Positions 24,718 to 32,135 of a stretch of DNA of 39,063 nt are shown here, piece after piece; position 1 is the first letter of the stretch, and each line of letters opens with the position of its first letter. The notes below the pieces were generated by a model. It had not been told where the DNA came from, did not search any database, and saw nothing but the letters and a program-made list of their open reading frames with translations. The stretch is from positions 1 to 39,063 of the forward strand of contig CAZDLM010000024.1 in NCBI GenBank assembly GCA_964506465.1. Direction: 5' to 3'. This stretch comes from UBA6109 sp964506465 (GTDB lineage Bacteria > Desulfobacterota > Syntrophia > Syntrophales > UBA6109). The position numbers and the translations under genes were made by a program.

Positions 24718-25494
24718 TCAGGCGGTACGGTCCGCTTCCCTGCCGCAGAGGCGGGCTGCATCCGTTTCCCGGCACGGCTTTACCCGCCGCTCCATCCGGG
24801 TGATGATCTCATTCATCCACGCATTGGCCAGGCGAAAATTTTTTTCGGGCAAGATCATGTCTCTAGGATCCTGAACATAGGGGCCTTCCGGAACCGCGCC
24901 CGGAACGTTCTTCAGGAATTCCCTTAATCCCTTCTGCGTCAGTTCGAAGTGGAACTGCAGCCCCAGAACGCGGACTCCGTACAGGAAGGCCTGGCAGCCA
25001 CAACCCTTGCTGCGGGCGATAGAAACGGCGCCCGCGGGAAGATCGAAGGTGTCATTGTGCCATTGAAATACCTCGATATGCTTCGGGAATCCCTCGAAGA
25101 TCGCGCAGCGCCTGCCCTCATCGGTCAACTCAACCGGAAGCCAGCCGATCTCACTGAAACGGTTGCGATACACGTTTGCTCCAAGCGCCGCTGCCACCAA
25201 CTGCGCACCGAGACAAATGCCGAGGACGGCCTTTTCCCTGCGGATAGCATGCTCGATGAACAGCCGTTCCTCCTTCAGCCAGAGAAATTCGCCCCCGTCA
25301 TGGACACCCATCGGTCCGCCCATGACGATCAGCCAGTCGATATTGTCCACTTGAGGAAGCGGATCGTTGCGATAGAAATGCGTCTCCGTCAGATGGTGAC
25401 GGCGGGTGCGGATCCATCTTTCCAGATAATCCGGCCCCTCATAGGGAACATGCTGCAGAATGTGAATTCGCAGAGGCGATGCCTGCTCCCGCAT
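24718..25494 (-). CDS. Class I glutamine amidotransferase (GMP synthase-like GATase)
   Basis: A 258-residue stand-alone GATase-1 domain. The nucleophile is Cys94 in GICLGAQ, and the His182/Glu184 pair in LQFHFE completes the triad; IVMGGPMGV is the oxyanion-side strand. These proteins release ammonia from glutamine or hydrolyse gamma-glutamyl compounds, and stand-alone members often degrade gamma-glutamyl amides. The natural substrate is not determined. The ATG at 25494 is chosen because the domain starts at once (LRIHILQHVP) and AGGA lies 8 bases before it; upstream in-frame sequence overlaps the terminator. It is downstream of a sigma-54-type gene but separated by that terminator. Confidence 0.85.
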   Translation of the reverse strand: MREQASPLRIHILQHVPYEGPDYLERWIRTRRHHLTETHFYRNDPLPQVDNIDWLIVMGGPMGVHDGGEFLWLKEERLFIEHAIRREKAVLGICLGAQLVAAALGANVYRNRFSEIGWLPVELTDEGRRCAIFEGFPKHIEVFQWHNDTFDLPAGAVSIARSKGCGCQAFLYGVRVLGLQFHFELTQKGLREFLKNVPGAVPEGPYVQDPRDMILPEKNFRLANAWMNEIITRMERRVKPCRETDAARLCGREADRTA

Positions 25495-25524
25495 GATGTC
25501 CGTCCTGCCTCCCGGCCGCGCCGG

Positions 25525-25559
25525 AAAAAAGCCCGCCTCCCTGAACGAGGAAGGCGGGC
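25525..25559 (-). terminator. Intrinsic terminator after the 68-residue ORF (leftward)
   Basis: Read leftwards, AGGCGGGC pairs with GCCCGCCT through a stem of about ten pairs with a one-base bulge (25531-25559), followed by six Ts (As at 25525-25530 on the plus strand). It lies about 27 bases past the small ORF's stop and before the GATase start, so it probably closes a short transcript from the sigma-54 promoter. Confidence 0.75.
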
Positions 25560-25585
25560 GACTGGGAGTGACAGAGGGGTTCTTG

Positions 25586-25792
25586 TCAGAAGATGCCTTC
25601 TTCCAGGATGGCATACCGCTCTTCCATGAGGCTTGCAGAGTCGCGGTCGGCCATCGTGCTCCAGGACTCGCCCCGGAGAGATGATGGACCCGCAGGCTGG
25701 ACGAAGACCTGCGCTGCCCTCCCCGCGGTCGCTGTCTTTGCCAGGCAACTCCTTCCGACGTCTAGATTCATGGGTTCAGTTTTTGCGGTCAT
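25586..25792 (-). CDS. Small protein of unknown function (68 residues) next to amt-glnK
   Basis: An ATG at 25792 opens a 68-codon frame preceded by AAGGAGG at a good distance, a much stronger ribosome site than most genes here. The product starts MTAKTEPMNLDVGRSC, has a polar, Gly/Ser-rich middle and ends in an acidic segment with a likely helix (SLMEERYAILEEGIF). There is no membrane segment and no known domain. A sigma-54-type promoter lies about 60 bases upstream and a terminator about 27 bases downstream, so it looks like a single-gene transcript. Its place beside glnK suggests nitrogen control, for instance as a small partner protein of a nitrogen enzyme, but the function is not known. 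Confidence 0.6.
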   Translation of the reverse strand: MTAKTEPMNLDVGRSCLAKTATAGRAAQVFVQPAGPSSLRGESWSTMADRDSASLMEERYAILEEGIF

Positions 25793-25850
25793 CGTCCTTA
25801 CCTCCTTGGTGTCGTTACGAAAGCTGTGCCACAGCCCTCAGCAGTGGAAA

Positions 25851-25866
25851 CGCAAGATCGGTGCCA
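25851..25866 (-). promoter_or_regulatory. Sigma-54 promoter for the 68-residue ORF
   Basis: On the minus strand TGGCACCGATCTTGCG matches the -24 (TGGCAC) and -12 (TTGC) boxes exactly, with GG and GC ten bases apart. The predicted start is near 25840, giving a 48-base leader before the ATG at 25792. Sigma-54 promoters need an activator such as NtrC. Confidence 0.75.
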
Positions 25867-25908
25867 CAAGGACCATGTGACGATATCTAATCGTAATCTT
25901 TTCTATAA

Positions 25909-25923
25909 TTGCCATTTTGGCAA
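25909..25923. promoter_or_regulatory. Palindrome upstream of the sigma-54 promoter, candidate activator site
   Basis: TTGCCATTTTGGCAA is a perfect 6+3+6 palindrome about 69-83 bases upstream of the predicted start, a normal distance for an enhancer site. Its CCATTTTGG core resembles NtrC sites, but the outer bases differ. Confidence 0.35.
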
Positions 25924-26020
25924 GGCGCTGTGATGGCAATTTGGAGACGAAACTGTATCGCAAGCGGAGCAAGAGAACAATATTGTGCCATACTGCGGGA
26001 GGCCCCGGCGCGGACTCCAA

Positions 26021-26047
26021 CGGCTATCGGATATCAACCGATAGCCG
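26021..26047. repeat. Perfect stem-loop spanning the glnK stop codon
   Basis: CGGCTATCGG (26021-26030) and CCGATAGCCG (26038-26047) form a 10-bp stem with a 7-base loop that contains the glnK stop codon. No T-run follows on the minus strand, so it may protect the 3' end or terminate weakly rather than be a classical terminator. Confidence 0.7.
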
Positions 26048-26375
26048 TCTCTCCCAGTTCACCCGTGCGGATCCGCACCACCGCGGCGAGGTCCACGACG
26101 AAGATCTTGCCGTCTCCCACCTCGCCGGTTTTTGCCGCGCCGACGATGGCTTCGATCGTCGGCTGAACGAAATCCTCGTTGACGGCGATCTCGATCTTGA
26201 CCTTTTTCAGAAGTGTTCCCACCTCCCGGGCGCCCCGGTAGACTTCCGTTACGCCCTTCTGTCGTCCGCGACCCAGGACATTCGACACCGTTACGAGGTT
26301 GATCTCCGCCTCTTCGAGGGCTTGCATGACTTCTTCCAGCTTGTGCGGCTGGATGACGGCGACGATATACTTCAT
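26034..26375 (-). CDS. glnK: P-II nitrogen regulatory protein, GlnK-type
   Basis: A 113-residue P-II trimer subunit that senses ATP/ADP and 2-oxoglutarate and gates the ammonium channel. GRGRQKGVTEVYRGAREVG is the T-loop, TGEVGDGKIFV is the B-loop and VVRIRTGE the C-loop. Tyr46 is present, but the uridylylation residue Tyr51 of enterobacterial P-II is Glu (Arg50-Glu51), so classical uridylylation is not expected and control should rest on ligand binding. It lies 15 bases after the amt stop in the same operon, the usual amt-glnK order. The gene closes with a stem-loop. Confidence 0.93.
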   Translation of the reverse strand: MKYIVAVIQPHKLEEVMQALEEAEINLVTVSNVLGRGRQKGVTEVYRGAREVGTLLKKVKIEIAVNEDFVQPTIEAIVGAAKTGEVGDGKIFVVDLAAVVRIRTGELGETAIG

Positions 26376-26390
26376 GGCTGTTTCCTCCCT

Positions 26391-27629
26391 TTACTCGATG
26401 ACCGTATAGGCCGACTCGCTCTGCTGTGTGAGGTCCAGCCCCACGATTTCTTCCCTCTTTTCGACGCGCATGCCGATGGCGCCATCCACGAGCTTGAAGA
26501 GGACCCACGTCACGGCCGCTGCGAACAGCGGCACGATGATGATCGAAAGGAGCTGGACGAGAAGCTGTTTCGGATTTCCGAACAGGAGGCCGTCCGCCCC
26601 GGCCGTGTTCACGGCCTTTTCTGCGAAGAGACCCGTCGCGATGGTGCCCCAGATCCCGCCGACGCCGTGAACGCCGAAAGCGTCGAGGGCATCGTCATAC
26701 CCGAGCCGCGCCTTTACGACGGCGATGGCGACGTAGCACAGGGGGCTTGCCAGGGCCCCGATGAAGATGGCGTTCATGGGATTGACGAAACCGCAGGCCG
26801 GCGTGACGGCAACAAGTCCCGCAACGGCGCCGGTCGCAATACCCAAAACCGTCGGCGCTCCGTGCTGCTGCCACTCGATCAGAGCCCAGGCGAATCCCGC
26901 CGCGGCCGTTGCGACGAACGTGGCAACGAAGGCATTGGCCGCCAGTTCATTGGCCGAAAGCGCGCTTCCGGCGTTGAAGCCGAACCAGCCGAACCACAGA
27001 AGGGCCGCGCCCATCACCGTAAAAGGCAGGTTGTGCGGCCGGAAGGGCTGGCATGAGTAACCGATTCTCTTCCCCAGGAGCAGGGCGAGGACCAGTGCCG
27101 AAATGCCCGAACTGACATGAACAACGATGCCGCCCGCAAAGTCCAGCGCGCCGAGATTCCGGAGCCATCCACCGACGCCCCAGACCCAATGCGCCAGGGG
27201 GTCGTAGACGAACGTTGCCCACAGGAGCGAGAAGAGGAGGAACCCGGAAAAGCGTATCCTCTCCGCAAAGGCGCCGATCATGAGAGCGGGCGTAATGACG
27301 GCGAACATCGCCTGGAAGATCATGAACGCCTGATGGGGAATGCTGGCGGCGTAGTCGGCATTCGGTCCGCCGCCGACAAACCGCAGCCCCGCCCAATCCA
27401 GCCCGCCGAGGATTCCGCAGAGGGCATCAGGTCCGAAGGAAAGTGAATACCCGAAAAGAACCCACTGCAGGCCGACGGCGCAGACGATGACAAAACACTG
27501 CATGAGAATCGACAAGACGTTCTTGCGGCGCACGAGACCTCCGTAGAAAAGCGCCAATCCCGGGATCGTCATCATGAAGACCAGTGCCGCGCATAAGAGC
27601 ACCCAAGCCGTATCACCCGCGTTCAACAT
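26391..27629 (-). CDS. amt: Ammonium transporter Amt
   Basis: A 412-residue channel of about 11 membrane helices. Family marks include GLALFYGGLVRRKNVLS, the pore histidines in IVVHVSSGISALV and FGVHGVGGIWG, and WFGWFGFNAGSAL. It moves ammonium across the inner membrane and is blocked by GlnK when nitrogen is ample. Start ATG 27629 is preferred to the in-frame GTG 27635 because GGAGG would overlap the latter. A sigma-54 promoter lies just upstream, consistent with nitrogen-limited expression. It is co-transcribed with glnK. Confidence 0.95.
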   Translation of the reverse strand: MLNAGDTAWVLLCAALVFMMTIPGLALFYGGLVRRKNVLSILMQCFVIVCAVGLQWVLFGYSLSFGPDALCGILGGLDWAGLRFVGGGPNADYAASIPHQAFMIFQAMFAVITPALMIGAFAERIRFSGFLLFSLLWATFVYDPLAHWVWGVGGWLRNLGALDFAGGIVVHVSSGISALVLALLLGKRIGYSCQPFRPHNLPFTVMGAALLWFGWFGFNAGSALSANELAANAFVATFVATAAAGFAWALIEWQQHGAPTVLGIATGAVAGLVAVTPACGFVNPMNAIFIGALASPLCYVAIAVVKARLGYDDALDAFGVHGVGGIWGTIATGLFAEKAVNTAGADGLLFGNPKQLLVQLLSIIIVPLFAAAVTWVLFKLVDGAIGMRVEKREEIVGLDLTQQSESAYTVIE

Positions 27630-27664
27630 AAGCACCTCCCGATTGCTTCCTTTCCCGTGACAGG

Positions 27665-27681
27665 AGCAGAGAGCATGCCAA
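27665..27681 (-). promoter_or_regulatory. Sigma-54 promoter for amt-glnK
   Basis: On the minus strand TTGGCATGCTCTCTGCT has GG (-24) and GC (-12) ten bases apart, with TGGCA intact. The predicted start near 27654 is 25 bases before the amt ATG. A TTGCC-N12-GGCAA inverted repeat at 27720-27741 sits at the same relative distance as the palindrome before the 68-residue ORF. Confidence 0.65.
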
Positions 27682-28056
27682 TATGATAAGCAATTGATTT
27701 TACGGGCGTAACATATGGATTGCCAGACGGATTACCGGCAAGACGTGAAACAATTTTGTATCATAATGAAGTTTCGCACAAGAAAGTCAAGCCGTCGGCG
27801 AGGACAGGCGCCGGGCAGTCCTGCCGCAGGCAGACGGGCGAACGGCGAATACATCCTGTTCTCTGCGGATCGCGATTCTCCGGTTTTTCCCCCGAGAACC
27901 GCCGATCCGTCAGCGGGCATGCTCTCAAATGATTCTCCTCGGAAATTCGAAGTTCTCATGGGCACGCTCCGGCGGGCTTCGGTGCCGTTTTCATTTTGAC
28001 AATTGGGTGTGATTATGACAAATTCAGCGCGCGGCGACTCCGGGAGGGGATAAAAG
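27682..28056. other. Intergenic region between amt and the cNMP-binding gene
   Basis: This gap of about 375 bases holds the amt upstream region (inverted repeat 27720-27741) and the leader of the rightward gene, which ends in GGGAGGGG before its GTG start at 28057. A TTGACA near 28000 has no good -10 box at 17 bases. I see no convincing gene in it. Confidence 0.5.
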
Positions 28057-28572
28057 GTGATAGCTTCCGAATTGTTGAAGGATAACGACGCGTATCTCCG
28101 AAAACTCAAGGACATCGCTTTCCTTGGGCATATCGAAGAAAAGGACTTTCGTCGAATCCTCAAGTTCAGCGACATTCGGCAATACAAGGCCGGCGAAACG
28201 ATCCTTGCGGAGGGGAGTTACGACAATTGGATCTATTTCCTGATATCCGGCAAGGTTCGCATCTCGAAATCGGGTGAGGAAATCAGTTTTCTTCAGCGTA
28301 CGGGGGATCTCTTCGGTGAGATGGGAGTCATCGACGGGTCCGCTCGATCCGCGTCGGTTCGCGCCGTGGAGGATACCCTCTGCCTGGCAACCGACATCTC
28401 CTTCATGGACCGCCTGAACCGGGAGGATCGCACCGTATTTTCGGCCATGCTCTTTCAGATCATGGCCGAGATACTCGCCCATCGCCTGCGCATCACCAGC
28501 GAGGAGTTGGTGCAGGCCAAGGAGGAAGTCGTCCGGCTCAGGAAAGGAGCGGATGTCCGGGAAACGACTTGA
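28057..28572 (+). CDS. Cyclic-nucleotide-binding (CRP-like effector domain) protein without a DNA-binding domain
   Basis: A 171-residue protein that is essentially one cNMP-binding beta-roll (residues about 18-130: FLGHIEEKDFRRILKF, ETILAEGSYDNWIYFLISG, GDLFGEMGVIDGSARSASVRA, the last being the phosphate-binding cassette with its Arg). A helix follows (HRLRITSEELVQAKEEVVRLRK), but there is no winged helix, so it is unlikely to bind DNA itself. It may sense a nucleotide and act on a partner protein. The GTG start has GGGAGGGG upstream. The next gene starts about 60 bases later on the same strand, and this pair probably works together. Confidence 0.8.
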   Translation: MIASELLKDNDAYLRKLKDIAFLGHIEEKDFRRILKFSDIRQYKAGETILAEGSYDNWIYFLISGKVRISKSGEEISFLQRTGDLFGEMGVIDGSARSASVRAVEDTLCLATDISFMDRLNREDRTVFSAMLFQIMAEILAHRLRITSEELVQAKEEVVRLRKGADVRETT

Positions 28573-28631
28573 ACTTCCCCTTCGGAAACACTTCATTGCG
28601 TAAAACGGCGGTCACTTTCACGGGAATGGTC

Positions 28632-31262
28632 ATGAACGGCAACAGAAACAGGCAGACGGCGAAAAGCGGCGTTTCCCAGTTCGACGAAATCATCCAGCAA
28701 CTGCGGATGGGCGACAACGTCGTGTGGCAGGTGGATGAACTGGAGGAGTACGCCTATTTCGCCGAGCCCTTCGCCGAGCAGGCGCTGCGCGACGGCCGGC
28801 GGCTGGTCTACATGCGTTTCGCACCGCATCCGCCCATCCTGCAAGCCCTGCCCGGTCTTGTGACGGTTACGCTCGATCCGCATGCCGGTTTCGACGCCTT
28901 CAGCGCGGAGGTCCACCAGGTGATCTCGCAGCAGGGCCGGGAGGCCTTTTACGTCTTTGACAACCTCTCCGCCCTCGTCGCCGAATGGGCGACCGATGAA
29001 CTGCTGGCGAATTTCTTCCAGGTGACCTGTCCCTATCTCTTCGAACTCGACACCATCGCCTATTTCGCGCTGATCCGAGGCCAGCATGCCCACGGCGCCG
29101 TGGCGCGCATCCGCGATACGACGCAGCTGCTGATCGATGTATACCGTGTCAGGGATACGATGTACCTTCATCCGTTGAAGGTCTGGGAGCGGTATTCGCC
29201 GCAGATGTTTCTGCCGCGCATCATGTCCGGGGAGAACTGGACGCCCGTCATCTACAGCGGGGAAGCTGCCGAAGTTTCCGGCATGGCGATGAGGCAGCCG
29301 CTGCGGTCCCGGGAAAAATCGATCGCCCCCTGGAAGAGCGTGTATCGCAAGTTGATTCAGTACCGGGAATGCGGTGCCGACATCTCCGACGGCGGTCCTG
29401 AAATCACCCCCCTCAAGCAGGAACTGTCGCGGATGGTGATCGGGAATCACTCAGAGTTCAACCGACTCGTGGACGATCACCTGACCGTCGAGGATCTCCT
29501 CGGCGTCCGGGACCGGATGATCGGTTCAGGGCGGATCGGCGGAAAGGCCGCCGGCATGCTGCTGGCGCGCCGCATCCTCTGCAGCGGATCGCGTGGCAAG
29601 ACCGATTTTCTCCAGGTTCTCGAACCCCACGACTCCTTCTACATCGGATCCGACGTCTTCTTCACGTTCCTGGTGAACAACGAGTTGTTCCGTACGCGCC
29701 TGCATCTTTCGCGCGGTTCGCCCCTCAGTTGCGAGGAATTCGAAGAGGTGGAACAGCGATTCCTCGAAGGGAAATTTCCGCCCGCCATTGTGGAACAATT
29801 CCAGGACATGCTCGATTACTTCGGGCAGGCGCCGATCATCGCCCGTTCCTCCAGTCTTCTCGAAGACAGTTTCGGCAATGCCTTCGCGGGCAAGTATCGA
29901 AGCGAATACTGCGTGAACCAGGGCAGCCCGGAACAGCGTCTGGATGAATTCATGCGCGCCGTGAAGTTGATCTATGCCAGCACCCTCAACCCCGACGCTT
30001 TGTCTTATCGACGGGCGCGGGGTCTCGTCGAGAGCGACGAACAGATGGCGATCCTTGTCCAGCGCGTCTCCGGAATGACGTATCAGGACTACTTTTTTCC
30101 GGCCCTGGCCGGCGTCGCCTTCTCCCGCAATCTCTATGCCTGGACGGATCGCATCGATCCGCAGAAGGGGATGATCCGCCTCGTATTCGGGCTCGGCACC
30201 CGGGCCGTCAACCGCGTCGGCGACGACTACCCGCGGATGATCGCGATCAGCCACCCCCAACTCCGGCCGGAAACAGGGATGCGGATCGCCAAGTACTCCC
30301 AGTGGGACATGGATCTGCTGGACCTCAAGAACAATGCCTTCATTACGGCGCACATCGAGGATGTCCTGGAGAAGCGCGATTACCCGAACCTCCATCTCCT
30401 CGTTTCCCTGCTTGCGGACGGATTCGTGATCGATCCCTATCTGGGCCGGCTCGAGGGTTCGGAGGGGCGCTTCGTCGTGACCTTCAACAATCTGATCAAC
30501 CGGACGGATTTCGTCGGCATCATCGGCGAGATGCTGGAGCGTCTCGAGGCCGCCTACGGCCAGCCGCTGGACACGGAATTCACCGCCTCCGTCAGTGCAG
30601 CAGGCCAGGTCCGGATCAATCTCCTGCAATGCCGGCCGATGAGGCTTCCCGGAACGCTGGGACCGGTGACCTTCCCCGAAGGTATTCCCAAGGAAAGGGT
30701 CCTTTTCCGCTCGACGCGGACGATCAGCGGCGGAGTTGTTCCGGATATCCGCTGGCTTTTGTACATCGATCCCAGGAAATACGCCGCCATTTCGTCACAG
30801 GACGTCAAGAAGACGTTGGGCCGCACGGTCGGCCTCATCAACAAGCACCCCGAGATCGCGCGCAGCGGGATCATCATGATGGGCCCCGGCCGCTGGGGGA
30901 GCAGCAATATCGATCTCGGCGTGAACGTCACCTACGCCGACATCAACCATGCCTCCGTTCTCGTCGAAATCGCACGGGAGGAGGCGGGCCATGTTCCGGA
31001 AGTCTCTTACGGGACGCATTTTTTTCTCGATCTCGTCGAGGCGAAGATCATCTACCTCCCCGTGTATCCGAGCGACCCGGGGGCTGATTTCAACGGGGCG
31101 TTTTTCGATGCCGAACGGAATGCACTTGCCGAAATGGTTCCGGAGGCCGCGAAATTCGCCGAGTACATTTCCCTGTTTGACCTGGGGAGCGGGCAGGGCG
31201 TCCGGCGCGCCACGGTCGTCGCCGACCCGCACAGCCAGAGGGCGGTCTGCTATCTGCAGTAG
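28632..31262 (+). CDS. KaiC-like/PPDK-N fusion: PEP/pyruvate-binding domain protein
   Basis: A large protein of about 876 residues. Residues about 15-220 resemble a RecA/KaiC-like fold (SGVSQFDEIIQQL, YVFDNLSALV) but have no Walker A lysine, so this part may bind without hydrolysing ATP. A pyruvate phosphate dikinase N-terminal ATP-grasp domain follows: IIARSSSLLEDSFGNAFAG and the late INLLQCRP. The phosphohistidine domain and the PEP barrel of PEP synthase are missing; a family-specific C-terminal region (GIIMMGPGRWGSSNIDLGV) replaces them. It therefore cannot perform the complete PEP synthase reaction alone. ATG 28632 is preferred (GGGA 6 bases before); a TTG at 28569 overlapping the previous gene is possible. 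Confidence 0.8.
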   Translation: MNGNRNRQTAKSGVSQFDEIIQQLRMGDNVVWQVDELEEYAYFAEPFAEQALRDGRRLVYMRFAPHPPILQALPGLVTVTLDPHAGFDAFSAEVHQVISQQGREAFYVFDNLSALVAEWATDELLANFFQVTCPYLFELDTIAYFALIRGQHAHGAVARIRDTTQLLIDVYRVRDTMYLHPLKVWERYSPQMFLPRIMSGENWTPVIYSGEAAEVSGMAMRQPLRSREKSIAPWKSVYRKLIQYRECGADISDGGPEITPLKQELSRMVIGNHSEFNRLVDDHLTVEDLLGVRDRMIGSGRIGGKAAGMLLARRILCSGSRGKTDFLQVLEPHDSFYIGSDVFFTFLVNNELFRTRLHLSRGSPLSCEEFEEVEQRFLEGKFPPAIVEQFQDMLDYFGQAPIIARSSSLLEDSFGNAFAGKYRSEYCVNQGSPEQRLDEFMRAVKLIYASTLNPDALSYRRARGLVESDEQMAILVQRVSGMTYQDYFFPALAGVAFSRNLYAWTDRIDPQKGMIRLVFGLGTRAVNRVGDDYPRMIAISHPQLRPETGMRIAKYSQWDMDLLDLKNNAFITAHIEDVLEKRDYPNLHLLVSLLADGFVIDPYLGRLEGSEGRFVVTFNNLINRTDFVGIIGEMLERLEAAYGQPLDTEFTASVSAAGQVRINLLQCRPMRLPGTLGPVTFPEGIPKERVLFRSTRTISGGVVPDIRWLLYIDPRKYAAISSQDVKKTLGRTVGLINKHPEIARSGIIMMGPGRWGSSNIDLGVNVTYADINHASVLVEIAREEAGHVPEVSYGTHFFLDLVEAKIIYLPVYPSDPGADFNGAFFDAERNALAEMVPEAAKFAEYISLFDLGSGQGVRRATVVADPHSQRAVCYLQ

Positions 31263-31274
31263 AGGAAGGTTCCC

Positions 31275-32093
31275 ATGATCTCTTTTTACAAAATGAGCGG
31301 CAGCGGCAATGATTTCATCCTGATCGACAACCTCGAGGGCTCCCTGCCCGTAAGCGACCTTTCGGCCTTTGCGAGAAAGATCTGCGCCCGCAAGGTGTCC
31401 GTCGGCGCGGACGGGCTGATCGTTCTGGAACGTTCGGACCGGGCGAACTTCCGCTGGCAATTCTTCAACGCCGACGGGAGCGTTGCCGAGATGTGCGGGA
31501 ACGGCGGCCGCTGCGCGGCGCGTTACGCCTTTCTCAAGGGAATCGCCCCGGCGCGTATGACCTTCGAGACGCTGGCGGGCATCATCGACGCCGAAGTGAA
31601 AAGGGACACGGTCAAGCTGCGCCTGACGGATCCGGGGGAGGCGAAGATCGGCGAGAAGATCGAAGTGAACGGACGGACCCTGGAGATCGACAGCATCGAT
31701 ACCGGCGTACCCCATGCCGTCCACTTTGTGAAGGATTTCCGCGAGGTCGATATTTGCGGCGACGGCCGGGCGATCCGCCGCCATGCACACTTCCAGCCGG
31801 CGGGCACGAATGTGAACTTCGTCCGTGCCGTCGATCGACGCTCCCTGCAGGTAAGGACTTACGAACGCGGCGTCGAGGATGAAACACTCGCCTGCGGAAC
31901 CGGGTCTGTCGCCTCGGCCCTGATCGCCTCCGCCAGGGGTCTCGTCGATTCTCCGGTTGCGGTGACGGTGCAGAGCGGCGAGGTTCTGACCATATTCTTC
32001 GAAAAGACGAAGGCGGGTTTTGCCGGAATCTATCTTGAAGGCGGAACGAAGGTGGTTTACGAAGGCAACCTCTGGGAGGAAGCCTACCGATAG
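31275..32093 (+). CDS. dapF: Diaminopimelate epimerase
   Basis: A 272-residue cofactor-free epimerase that converts LL- to meso-diaminopimelate for lysine and peptidoglycan. The two catalytic cysteines are Cys74 in EMCGNGGRC and Cys207 in LACGTGSVA, with the N-terminal MSGSGNDFILID. GAGGAAGG lies before the ATG at 31275, which follows the fusion gene by 12 bases. dapL follows, so the two last steps of the pathway are adjacent. Confidence 0.96.
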   Translation: MISFYKMSGSGNDFILIDNLEGSLPVSDLSAFARKICARKVSVGADGLIVLERSDRANFRWQFFNADGSVAEMCGNGGRCAARYAFLKGIAPARMTFETLAGIIDAEVKRDTVKLRLTDPGEAKIGEKIEVNGRTLEIDSIDTGVPHAVHFVKDFREVDICGDGRAIRRHAHFQPAGTNVNFVRAVDRRSLQVRTYERGVEDETLACGTGSVASALIASARGLVDSPVAVTVQSGEVLTIFFEKTKAGFAGIYLEGGTKVVYEGNLWEEAYR

Positions 32094-32135
32094 GACTGCA
32101 GGAAACAACATTTTCAATCGAAGAGGAGTGAAGAC

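Noticed and set aside
27715..27999. Small plus-strand frames in the amt upstream region
   Set aside because: They lack ribosome sites and overlap the promoter region; composition is not coding-like.
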